Made by a program: the position numbers and the translations under genes. The notes beneath the pieces are model-generated. The model had not been told where the DNA came from, did no database searches, and worked only from the letters and a program-made list of their open reading frames with translations. This document shows, in pieces, positions 1-5,901 of a stretch of DNA of 9,325 nucleotides (positions are counted from its first letter, which is position 1; each line of letters begins with the position of its first letter). Location of the stretch: NCBI GenBank assembly GCA_002328485.1, contig DCUF01000059.1, positions 1 to 9,325 of the forward strand, read 5' to 3'. The stretch is from Deltaproteobacteria bacterium UBA2221. GTDB taxonomy: Bacteria > Desulfobacterota > Syntrophorhabdia > Syntrophorhabdales > WCHB1-27.

Positions 1-1124
1 TTCCTCCAGCCACAGGACCTCAACAGCGGCAACTGCCGCAGCAGGGTCTCCACATCGATATCCTTGTTGAGACGATTTCTCAGATCATGGCTGACAGCCT
101 CGACGGCGAAGGTGAAGCCGCCCCTCGCCCCCTCCCCCAGCATCCTGATCTCTTCTTCCGAGATGCTTCCGATCTTGAGGGAAGGCAGGGAGATTGAGGT
201 GGTCGGATGGGCCCTCTTGACGTATTCGATCAACTCGCCCAGGGAGGAATAATCACCGGCACTGAGGGAAAGAAAACTCAGCTCTTCGTAACCTGTTATG
301 TCGAGGGCCCGGTCGATTATATCCGTAAGCCTTCCCACACTGCGTTCCCTGTAAGGGCGATATCCGTATCCGGCCATACAGAACCTGCATCCGTTGCCGC
401 ATCCCCTTGAAATCTCGATGTTGAGCCGGTTGTGCACGCTGCCCACCACCGGTATTGGCGGCCTCAGTGCGTGGTAGGAACCATCCAGGTCCTCTATGTA
501 GAGCCTCTTCACCGCCTTGTCCGGTCCTGTCAAGGGCGCGTAGACCCCCTCCAAGCCAGCCAATTCCTGGATGATATGGTCCCGCGGCAATCCCTTCAAG
601 GCACGGTAACGTTGCAGTATATTCTCCAGCACTTCCTCGCCTTCGCCTATGACCACGAGATCGAAGAAGGTATCGAAGGGCTTGGGGTTGAGTGTGAGAG
701 GACCGCCGCAGATGATGATCGGATGGCGCCCTTCCCTGCGATCGGCTCGAATCGGGATCCCCGACAGGGACAGCATGTTGAGCACATTGGTAATGTTCAG
801 CTCGTAGGACAGGGAAAAACCGACCAGATCCATTTGCGACAGGGGCGTGCGAGACTCGAGGGTGAAGAGAGGCTGGCCGGATCTCCTCAGGTGTTCTTCC
901 ATGTCCTGCCATGGGGCAAAACAGCGCTCGCACCAGACACCGTCAAGCCTGTTTGCTATCTCATAGAGCAGAAAGAACCCGTAGTAGGACATCCCGATAT
1001 CGTAGATGTCGGGATAGCAGAGGGCAAATCTAACATCGGTCTTGTCCCTCCGATTCCGTACAGCGTTGGGTTCGTTCCCGGCATAGCGGGAAGGTTTTAC
1101 AATATTACGGGGGACTTCAAGCAC
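1..1124 (-). CDS. B12-binding-domain radical SAM protein (TIGR03960-like), 3' end cut by window edge
   Basis: The frame is open for 374 codons from a GTG start to the left edge. An in-frame TAA lies three codons upstream of that GTG and an AAGGA Shine-Dalgarno lies about 11 bases before it, so the start is well fixed. The N-terminal part resembles a cobalamin-binding-type fold: a CYPDIYDIGMSYYG segment begins near residue 36, and later come an IICGGP strand and a GEGEE motif as in B12-binding radical SAM proteins. The radical SAM cluster motif is C242-GNG-C246-RF-C249, the canonical CxxxCxxC that binds a 4Fe-4S cluster and S-adenosylmethionine. The ordering and the N-terminal VPRNIVKPSRYAGNE stretch fit the uncharacterised family TIGR03960, whose members are roughly 600 residues or longer and are often fused or adjacent to a DUF2344/TIGR03936 domain. 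The reaction is unknown. It follows the ROK kinase by 28 bases, probably in one transcript. In other genomes this family often sits near RNase E/G and ribosomal protein L21 genes, so these may lie beyond the left edge. Confidence 0.87.
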   Translation of the reverse strand, partial: MLEVPRNIVKPSRYAGNEPNAVRNRRDKTDVRFALCYPDIYDIGMSYYGFFLLYEIANRLDGVWCERCFAPWQDMEEHLRRSGQPLFTLESRTPLSQMDLVGFSLSYELNITNVLNMLSLSGIPIRADRREGRHPIIICGGPLTLNPKPFDTFFDLVVIGEGEEVLENILQRYRALKGLPRDHIIQELAGLEGVYAPLTGPDKAVKRLYIEDLDGSYHALRPPIPVVGSVHNRLNIEISRGCGNGCRFCMAGYGYRPYRERSVGRLTDIIDRALDITGYEELSFLSLSAGDYSSLGELIEYVKRAHPTTSISLPSLKIGSISEEEIRMLGEGARGGFTFAVEAVSHDLRNRLNKDIDVETLLRQLPLLRSCGWR

Positions 1125-1152
1125 TTTCTTTTATTCCTTGACCATGTATTCT

Positions 1153-2106
1153 TCAGGGTTGAATCTGCTCATTCATAAAGGCAACGCCGAGAATGGTGGC
1201 GTCTTCGTCCAATTTGGTGCGCTCTATGGTGAGGCCCTCGATAGATGCAGGCATAGCCCTTCTGCGCATGACCTCGATCGCTTCCTCGACAAGACCCCTC
1301 GTACCCAGGACCACCCTGCCTCCCAATAATATGACCTGGGGGTTAAGCAGATTGGCGATGTTCTGAAGGGCGACGCCCAGGTATTCTACAACTTCCCGCC
1401 ATGTCCTGCCGCAAAGCTCGTCTCCGAGCGCGGCCGCCTCTTCGATGAAGCCCGGGTGGAGGACTTCCAGATCACCACTGATGAGGTCCCAGATCTTGCC
1501 TCTGTACCCTTCCTCGATCCTCTGGCGTATCCTGGAAGTCACGTAAAAACCGCCGCAGTAGGCCTCGAAACAACCTGTGTTCCCACAGTTGCATCGGTAT
1601 CCCCAGGGATTGAGGGTTATGTGGCCCAGTTCCCCGCCCACATTTGTCGCACCCTTGTAGACTCTGCCCCCAAAGATCAGCCCTCCGCCAATGCCTGTAC
1701 CGACAAAAACGCCGACGAGGTTGTCGACCCGGTCGGTCGAACCAAACCGCCACTCGCCGTAGGTTGCCGCATTGACGTCGTTCTCCACGCAAACCGGCAC
1801 CCCAAGGGCCGATTCCATGTCGTCCTTGAGGGGCGCCTTCACCCATCCCAGGTTCGGGGCAAAAAGAACCTCCTGAGTGGTACCGTCGATCTGTCCCGCA
1901 GCCGCCACGCCGACAATCGATACCCGGCTGAGGGGGACGGCGTGCTCCTCCAGAAGCCCGCGGATAAGGGATATGACGGCATCCTTGACCCCCCCGTATC
2001 CTCGATCGCGCAAGGTGGGGGAACGTCTCCTACCGATCACGAGGCCTGAATCGTCTACAAGACCTACCGCTATCTTCGTGCCGCCCAGATCGATACCTAC
2101 GCGCAC
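1153..2106 (-). CDS. ROK-family sugar kinase, probable glucokinase
   Basis: A 317-residue cytoplasmic kinase of normal ROK length, expected to phosphorylate glucose or a related sugar with ATP. The N-terminal phosphate-binding motif is VGIDLGGTK (residues 3-11). The catalytic aspartate is D110 in ENDVNAA. The second ATP-binding region is FVGTGIGGG (134-142). The sugar and zinc site follows: E159 and H162 in GGELGH, then C172, C174 and C179 in CNCGNTGC with E181, which is the ROK signature. The frame is open further upstream to a TTG at 2214, but the extra 36 residues are low-complexity translation of a short repeat. The GTG at 2106 is preceded by GAGGAGG four bases away and places the glycine-rich loop at the usual distance from the N terminus, so I chose it. 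No helix-turn-helix precedes the kinase domain, which argues for an enzyme and not a NagC/XylR-type repressor. Exact sugar specificity cannot be read from the sequence. Confidence 0.92.
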   Translation of the reverse strand: MRVGIDLGGTKIAVGLVDDSGLVIGRRRSPTLRDRGYGGVKDAVISLIRGLLEEHAVPLSRVSIVGVAAAGQIDGTTQEVLFAPNLGWVKAPLKDDMESALGVPVCVENDVNAATYGEWRFGSTDRVDNLVGVFVGTGIGGGLIFGGRVYKGATNVGGELGHITLNPWGYRCNCGNTGCFEAYCGGFYVTSRIRQRIEEGYRGKIWDLISGDLEVLHPGFIEEAAALGDELCGRTWREVVEYLGVALQNIANLLNPQVILLGGRVVLGTRGLVEEAIEVMRRRAMPASIEGLTIERTKLDEDATILGVAFMNEQIQP

Positions 2107-2127
2107 AGGGCCTCCTCTATTCCAAGG

Positions 2128-2164
2128 GGTGAAATGGGAAAATGGTGAAATCGTGAAATGGGAA
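2128..2164. repeat. Short imperfect tandem repeat (GTGAAAT units)
   Basis: GTGAAATGGGAA occurs exactly at 2129-2140 and again at 2153-2164. A third GTGAAAT core sits between them at 2145-2151. The tract lies just upstream of the ROK ribosome binding site, in the presumed leader of that operon. It is simple sequence with no gene. Read on the minus strand it gives the SHFTISPFSHF-type peptide that falsely extends the ROK frame. Confidence 0.6.
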
Positions 2165-2335
2165 GAGACCCCCAGCCGTGAGGGTGGCTCAACTGCAGGA
2201 GGGTGCGACTGCAAAGATGGTTCTGACGCCTGGGTACTCTTGCCAATTCTCTATTCGCACCTTTTCGGACATGCCGATCCGGTATGTTACCGTTTCGCTG
2301 TATTTCGGAGCTGGAATTATGGGGCTTGTTCTTTA

Positions 2336-2366
2336 ATTATACGCGTTTTTCTTTGACATATGCCAA
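2336..2366 (-). promoter_or_regulatory. Candidate promoter for the ROK kinase / radical SAM operon
   Basis: On the minus strand TTGGCA (2366-2361) is followed after 19 bases by a perfect TATAAT (2341-2336). This is the best sigma-70-like match upstream of the kinase. The spacer is two bases longer than ideal. It would give a leader of about 220 bases before the GTG at 2106. The left arm of the inverted repeat at 2352-2361 lies in the spacer, so a protein bound there could block RNA polymerase. Confidence 0.4.
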
Positions 2367-2390
2367 GTATCTTAAATATTATATGTCAAA
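2352..2390. promoter_or_regulatory. Perfect 10-bp inverted repeat between divergent genes, possible operator
   Basis: TTTGACATAT at 2352-2361 is the exact reverse complement of ATATGTCAAA at 2381-2390, separated by 19 bases. The arm centres are about 29 bases apart, close to three helical turns, so both arms could face the same side of the DNA. The repeat overlaps the candidate promoters on both strands. It is too AT-rich, and lacks a following T-run, to be a convincing intrinsic terminator. The binding protein is unknown and no regulator gene is adjacent. Confidence 0.45.
2353..2383 (+). promoter_or_regulatory. Candidate promoter for the LOG gene
   Basis: A perfect TTGACA at 2353-2358 is followed by AT-rich sequence containing TATTAT at 2378-2383 (5 of 6 matches to TATAAT, 19-base spacing). 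ATATTA at 2376-2381 is an alternative with 17-base spacing but a poorer match. Transcription would begin near 2390, giving a leader of about 30 bases before the LOG start. The -35 box is inside the left arm of the inverted repeat and the -10 box overlaps the right arm. Confidence 0.4.
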
Positions 2391-2391
2391 T

Positions 2392-2404
2392 TTGAGAATC
2401 TCAA
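2392..2404. repeat. 13-bp palindrome just upstream of the LOG ribosome binding site
   Basis: TTGAGA-A-TCTCAA has 6-bp perfect arms around one central base. It ends four bases before the AAAAGGG ribosome binding site and falls in the predicted short leader of the LOG mRNA. It could be a second operator or a small RNA hairpin, or chance. Confidence 0.35.
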
Positions 2405-2420
2405 GGCAAAAGGGATGACA

Positions 2421-3071
2421 ATGGAAAAACAGTATGTTATCGATGCAATAACAGCCAGAGACAGTTGGCGCCTTTTCCACATCATGGCTGAATTCGTAGA
2501 AGGCTTTGATATGCTTACCGATGTCGGATCAGCCGTCACCATCTTCGGATCTGCAAGGGCCAAAGAAGGGGACGAGCTGTACGCCAAGACCTACGAGTTG
2601 GCAACAGTACTGGCCAAAAATAAATTCAACATAATCACCGGTGGCGGGCCGGGCGTTATGGAGGCAGCGAACAGGGGAGCCTACGATGTAGGTGTCAAGT
2701 CAGTAGGTATCAATATACAACTGCCCCTCGAACAGAAACCGAATCCCTACATCAATGCGCAGCTTAGTTGCAAGTACTTCTTCGTCCGAAAAGTCATGTT
2801 CATCAAGTACGCCATCGCGTACATCGTCATGCAGGGTGGTTTCGGGACATTGGACGAATTTTTCGAAGCCGTTACCCTCATTCAGACAAAAAAAATTAAG
2901 CCTTTCCCCGTCATATTGGTCGGCTCGGCCTTCTGGCATCCGGTGATCAGATCCTTGGAGAAGACCATGGTTGCCACCGGCATGGTTACCAAAGAAGAGA
3001 TGGAAATCTTCAAGGTAATGGATGACCCCCAGGAGATTGCCGAATACATCAAGAAGTTCGTTATTGTCTAG
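2421..3071 (+). CDS. LOG-family protein (TIGR00730), nucleotide 5'-monophosphate phosphoribohydrolase-like
   Basis: A 216-residue soluble protein with the Rossmann-like LOG fold. Characterised relatives hydrolyse nucleoside or cytokinin-riboside 5'-monophosphates to the free base and ribose 5-phosphate, and many were long misnamed lysine decarboxylases. Visible motifs are IFGSARA (41-47), the phosphate-binding GGGPGVMEAANRGA (74-87), FVRKVMF with R123 and K124, and GGFGTLDEFFE (139-149) carrying the conserved E146. The family motif normally reads PGGxGTxxE; here the leading proline is glutamine (Q138, codon CAG at 2832-2834). Two ATGs compete: 2415 and 2421. I prefer 2421 because AGGG lies six bases before it, whereas the same AGGG abuts 2415; the longer form would add only Met-Thr. 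This is the sole plus-strand gene here. Its TAG at 3069-3071 overlaps the TAG of the convergent channel remnant. The natural substrate is not evident. Confidence 0.9.
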   Translation: MEKQYVIDAITARDSWRLFHIMAEFVEGFDMLTDVGSAVTIFGSARAKEGDELYAKTYELATVLAKNKFNIITGGGPGVMEAANRGAYDVGVKSVGINIQLPLEQKPNPYINAQLSCKYFFVRKVMFIKYAIAYIVMQGGFGTLDEFFEAVTLIQTKKIKPFPVILVGSAFWHPVIRSLEKTMVATGMVTKEEMEIFKVMDDPQEIAEYIKKFVIV

Positions 3072-3693
3072 GACAGCCCTCGCCTTCTTTTCAGGTCGAT
3101 AGGAAACATCCCTATATAATATAGAGGCTTGACCCAATTCTCTTGCCGAAATTCTGCTCCCTGTTGCGTACCGGTATGGCCGCGTCCGTTCGGGTATTCG
3201 ATGCCCTCCTGCCGCAACCGGCGAAAAATCCTCTTACCCAGCTCATTCTGAACATGCGACTGCGCAACGAACCGATGGTTCCTCACCGATACGGTGAGAT
3301 CGAAACAATTGTCTCCCCTGCCGAAGATTACCGATGGCCCCTGCTCCTGGGCGGCGCCTGGCAGGTCCTCCATGTATTATCGACCACGTGGCCCTCCTAT
3401 CCTGATTCGATCCGTACAAAATCTCCTGTCCACATGGACTTCTCCACCAAAATATGAAAACCGGCGAAGAGATCTCCGGGGGGTCCTGCAGGGCGAGTGC
3501 CACAGTTATACGCCAGTAGATGGAGGGTGGTCAGGGCTTCAATGAGGATACGAAAGGTCCTTTCCCCTGTCTCACCCTCACCTCTACACCGCTCCATCAG
3601 TCGAACTATCAGTGATCTTAGGAGAAACAGAAGAAACGCTACGGTTGTTGCAACCAGTGCAGGGACGGAGAGCAGCCGAAACGAGGCCATCAT
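3068..3693 (-). pseudogene. Decayed MscS-type mechanosensitive channel gene
   Basis: Pieces of one MscS-family protein appear in order but in different frames. From ATG 3693 there is a transmembrane helix and part of the next (to about 3515). ITVALALQDP, the end of the pore helix, is read one frame away near 3512-3484. Then PGDLFAGFHILVEKS and GDFVRIESG return to the first frame, the shift lying at a run of six Gs at 3478-3483. A TAG at 3399-3397 interrupts where a Gln is likely, and EGHVVDNTWRT continues after it. From about 3370 a third frame gives the C-terminal domain: GPSVIFG, FDLTVSVRN and QNELGKRIFRRLRQEGIEYP. The middle beta-domain with its usual PN motif is missing, by my estimate some 50-60 residues, and part of the second membrane helix also seems lost. 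The start ATG overlaps the TGA of the upstream AI-2E gene as ATGA, so it was the next gene in that operon. No functional channel can be made from this frame. Sequencing error could explain the single-base shift or the stop but not the missing blocks. Confidence 0.72.
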
Positions 3694-4721
3694 TCTTCCG
3701 CACTCTTGAAAATGTCCAGAACGGATACGAACAAGGCAAACACAAGGGGCCCCATCACCAGCCCTATCACACCGAATACCTCGATGCCGCCAAGGAGGCT
3801 GAACAATATGGGAAGAAAGGGCAACTGTGCCCTCCCCTTGATGATAATCGGCCTCAAGAAGTTATCGACCATGCTGATCCCGAACACGCCGATGAGGGCT
3901 AAGACGATTCCTGCCTTGATCTGGGCGGTGAAGAACAGATAAATGACGGCGGGACCCCACACGATGAAGGACCCCACAAGGGGAACAAATGAGGCGACGG
4001 TGATGCAAAGACCCCAGAGAATCGGCGATTCGAATCCTACCACTACGAAGCCGATGAACCCGATGATGCCCTGCGCCACACCAACGGCAACACCTCCGTA
4101 AATGGTGGATATGATGATATCCTGCATCTGCCGCGTCAGCCGCTCCTTTTGCTCCTGGGAAAAGGGCATGTAGCTTCTGGCCTTTTCCAGAAGGTGTGGT
4201 CCATCTTTGAGAAAAAAGAAGATAGCCAGAGCCATGAAGGCAAAACTTGCCGTAGCACCCGCGATATCACCCAGTTTACCGGGCAGATAGGCAAGCAGCT
4301 TCTGTCCAAGGCCGGTCGCGTTCTGCACAATCGATTGCCTCAACTCGGGCAATGATATATCGAGCAGAGAAAGGGTTTTGGCTGTAAGGGGCTTAACATA
4401 GGGATGATCCAGCATGTGCATGATCCCTTGAGGGCTGGCCGCTTTGAACGAGACATTACGTAATTCTGAGGCAAGCAGATAGGTGAGATAGCTGAAGGGC
4501 CCCAAAATAGTTGCAAGAATGACACAAACCGTTATAACTGCGGCAAGCTCTGGCAGCTTAACGAAGCGAAGCAGGAATCTGTGGACAGGATAGAAGACGA
4601 TGGAGAACACGATAGCCCAGGCGATAGATGTCAAAAAAGGCTTCAAAATCAGATAGGTTAGGTATCCAAGAAGAAGCGCGATAGCCAAAAGTGCATATGA
4701 CGAGAAGCGTTTCTCAATCAT
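3690..4721 (-). CDS. AI-2E family transporter (TqsA/PerM/YdiK-like permease)
   Basis: A 343-residue polytopic inner-membrane protein of the usual length for family PF01594. Hydrophobic segments lie near residues 8-26, 29-46, 58-83, 152-172, 208-229, 231-263, 268-284 and 302-335. The central soluble region (about 88-150) lies between the first and second membrane groups, as in the family. Characteristic stretches are VPLVGSFIVWGPA (246-258), DNFLRPIIIKG (286-296), LPFLPILFSLLGGIEVFG (300-317) and GLVMGPLVFAL (320-330). The frame is open 22 codons further up, but ATG 4721 has AAGGGGA six bases before it and begins the protein right ahead of the first helix, so I take it as the start. Members include an autoinducer-2 exporter and Na+/H+ antiporters; substrate cannot be assigned here. 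The TGA overlaps the ATG of the MscS remnant, a coupling now without purpose. Confidence 0.9.
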   Translation of the reverse strand: MIEKRFSSYALLAIALLLGYLTYLILKPFLTSIAWAIVFSIVFYPVHRFLLRFVKLPELAAVITVCVILATILGPFSYLTYLLASELRNVSFKAASPQGIMHMLDHPYVKPLTAKTLSLLDISLPELRQSIVQNATGLGQKLLAYLPGKLGDIAGATASFAFMALAIFFFLKDGPHLLEKARSYMPFSQEQKERLTRQMQDIIISTIYGGVAVGVAQGIIGFIGFVVVGFESPILWGLCITVASFVPLVGSFIVWGPAVIYLFFTAQIKAGIVLALIGVFGISMVDNFLRPIIIKGRAQLPFLPILFSLLGGIEVFGVIGLVMGPLVFALFVSVLDIFKSAEE

Positions 4722-4844
4722 GAAATTCCCCTTCGACTGTCCGAATGAGATGCAGTCTGCCCGATCAGGCCTTTTTAGGTACACCATAGCCTATATCGGA
4801 GGTATTAGCAATCGGCTGGGCTTACTGAGCAGCGTATGAGGAGG

Positions 4845-4875
4845 AAAAGCTCCCCTTGGGCCACCTATGCCAAGG
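4845..4875 (-). terminator. Weak possible terminator after the exoD-like gene
   Basis: On the minus strand CCTTGG (4875-4870) and CCAAGG (4859-4854) form a 6-bp stem with a 10-base loop, followed shortly by GGAGCTTTT. The T-run is only four bases and is separated from the stem by several bases, so it may not stop transcription. The 169-base gap to the AI-2E gene otherwise shows nothing I recognise. Confidence 0.2.
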
Positions 4876-4890
4876 CTGTCCCTAAAAACT

Positions 4891-5544
4891 CTATGCCAGA
4901 TAACGGAAAAGCTCGTAGATCGCCAACCCCCCACCTCCCAGAAGAAGCGCGAAGTAGATTACGGTTGCCACATTCATCACGTGGCCGAGACAGACACATA
5001 AACCATCGCGGCGCAATAACCCTATAGCCAAAAGCAGAATGGCGAGAGCAGGGAGGGTATTGCTCAGGGGGACCAGACCGAAGGGCGCCATGAGGAGAGC
5101 GGCGGCGAGGATAAGGGCGCAGTTGTTAAGACCGTTGACGAACCCGCAGGACACCAGCCATTCAAGACGGCGAGAACGGCTGATACCCTCCAGTCGTTTT
5201 ACCCACTTCTGCCCTCTGGCCAGGCAGTCGCGGAGCCTGTCAACGGGCAGTTGGCGTTTGAGGAAGCAATTCGGTATCCACAGCATGCGATTCAAGAGTC
5301 TACTAATTCCAATAAGGAGTATGGCAACTCCAAATGCGGTGCTCACTCCCGGCAGCGAAACGGGTATGAGGAAGATGATCGATAGGAACACGGCTAAAAG
5401 CAGAGGGCCGTCCTGCCCGAGCGTCTCCCTGATTTCGGCAAGTGTTACGTTATCAGGAGGGAGGTTGTCGATCAGGGAGGAGATCCTGCCTGTCAGCGTA
5501 TGATGGGAGGACGCCGATTGTGATGGCGGGGGAGTGTCACCCAT
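4891..5544 (-). CDS. ExoD family membrane protein
   Basis: A 217-residue protein matching the ExoD family (PF06055), which is named for a Sinorhizobium gene affecting exopolysaccharide production; its biochemical role is not established. The N-terminal part has the family pattern LTGRISSLIDNLP...VTLAEIRETLGQDGP (residues 17-46). Membrane segments follow at about 47-66, 69-88, 138-157, 160-178 and 190-212. PALAILLLAIGLLRRDGL (165-182) is highly typical. The frame is open to ATG 5688, which even has a good AAGGGGA site, but the added 48 residues are unlike the family and Cys/Ser-rich. ATG 5544 gives the normal length, and the stop codon of the upstream small frame overlaps it by eight bases, consistent with translational coupling despite a poor Shine-Dalgarno. 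The start is therefore the least certain part of this call. Confidence 0.82.
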   Translation of the reverse strand: MGDTPPPSQSASSHHTLTGRISSLIDNLPPDNVTLAEIRETLGQDGPLLLAVFLSIIFLIPVSLPGVSTAFGVAILLIGISRLLNRMLWIPNCFLKRQLPVDRLRDCLARGQKWVKRLEGISRSRRLEWLVSCGFVNGLNNCALILAAALLMAPFGLVPLSNTLPALAILLLAIGLLRRDGLCVCLGHVMNVATVIYFALLLGGGGLAIYELFRYLA

Positions 5545-5900
5545 GGACGTTTTCAAATATTCTCTCTCGTCGGTTGATGCGTTTTCCGGAAGGAGGCTGA
5601 CGGAACGAACTAAGGTTTTTGTCGTTTCTCCGCTGCACCATGTCCCCTTCTCCGGGGTCATAGACAAGGAGCTGTCCGTGCAGCGCATGCTTCCCCTTCA
5701 TATGTTGCACCTTTCCTTCCATCCGCCAATGCTCTTTGACTTTTTCTCCATCGTCGTCAAGCGCTGGTCTCCCCCTGTTCCAGTCTGCGTCTGACGCTTC
5801 GTGGGCAGTGAATTCATCATCAAAGCCATGTGCTTGGCTGGAGACACCCTTTCTGAACCAGCTCCTCGTCTATAACATGCTCTCCAAACTTGCCTCGCAC
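5537..5900 (-). pseudogene. Small gene of unknown function, apparently split by one frameshift
   Basis: This fills the 357-base gap between the lipoprotein and exoD. From a GTG at 5900 one frame reads GKFGEHVIDEELVQKGCLQPS and stops at 5820. The neighbouring frame, open from 5869 to the TGA at 5537, reads HGFDDEFTAHEASDADWNRG, then EKVKEHWRMEGKVQHM and ALHGQLLVYDPGEGDMVQRR. The break falls near 5830, where the two frames join smoothly if one base is restored. The joined product would be about 115 residues, rich in Asp, Glu, Lys and His, with no membrane segment or signal peptide. The codons look like those of neighbouring genes. The TGA overlaps the exoD ATG by eight bases. I do not recognise the family. 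An intact shorter protein from ATG 5722 (61 residues) is possible but has no good ribosome binding site. The region could also be chance open frame. Confidence 0.35.
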
Positions 5901-5901
5901 A

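Noticed and set aside
253..933. 226-codon minus-strand frame
   Set aside because: It is an out-of-frame reading of the radical SAM gene; the true frame is continuous from 1124 to the edge.
432..1178. 248-codon plus-strand open frame
   Set aside because: It is antisense to the radical SAM gene, whose frame carries the CxxxCxxC motif and a fixed start. The plus-strand product shows no recognisable family.
1456..2049. 197-codon plus-strand open frame
   Set aside because: It is antisense to the ROK kinase, whose motifs are complete.
2378..2389. Adjacent TTGACA and TATAAT on the minus strand
   Set aside because: The two hexamers abut with no spacer, so they cannot form one promoter; this is a by-product of the inverted repeat arm.
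3112..3124. CTATAT-A-ATATAG palindrome after the LOG gene as a terminator or promoter
   Set aside because: It has no GC stem or T-run for a terminator, and its TATAAT has no -35 partner at a usable distance on either strand.
5545..5688. Longer ExoD start at ATG 5688 with a good ribosome binding site
   Set aside because: The added 48 residues do not look like the ExoD N terminus, and the other frame in this stretch looks more protein-like and overlaps the 5544 start.
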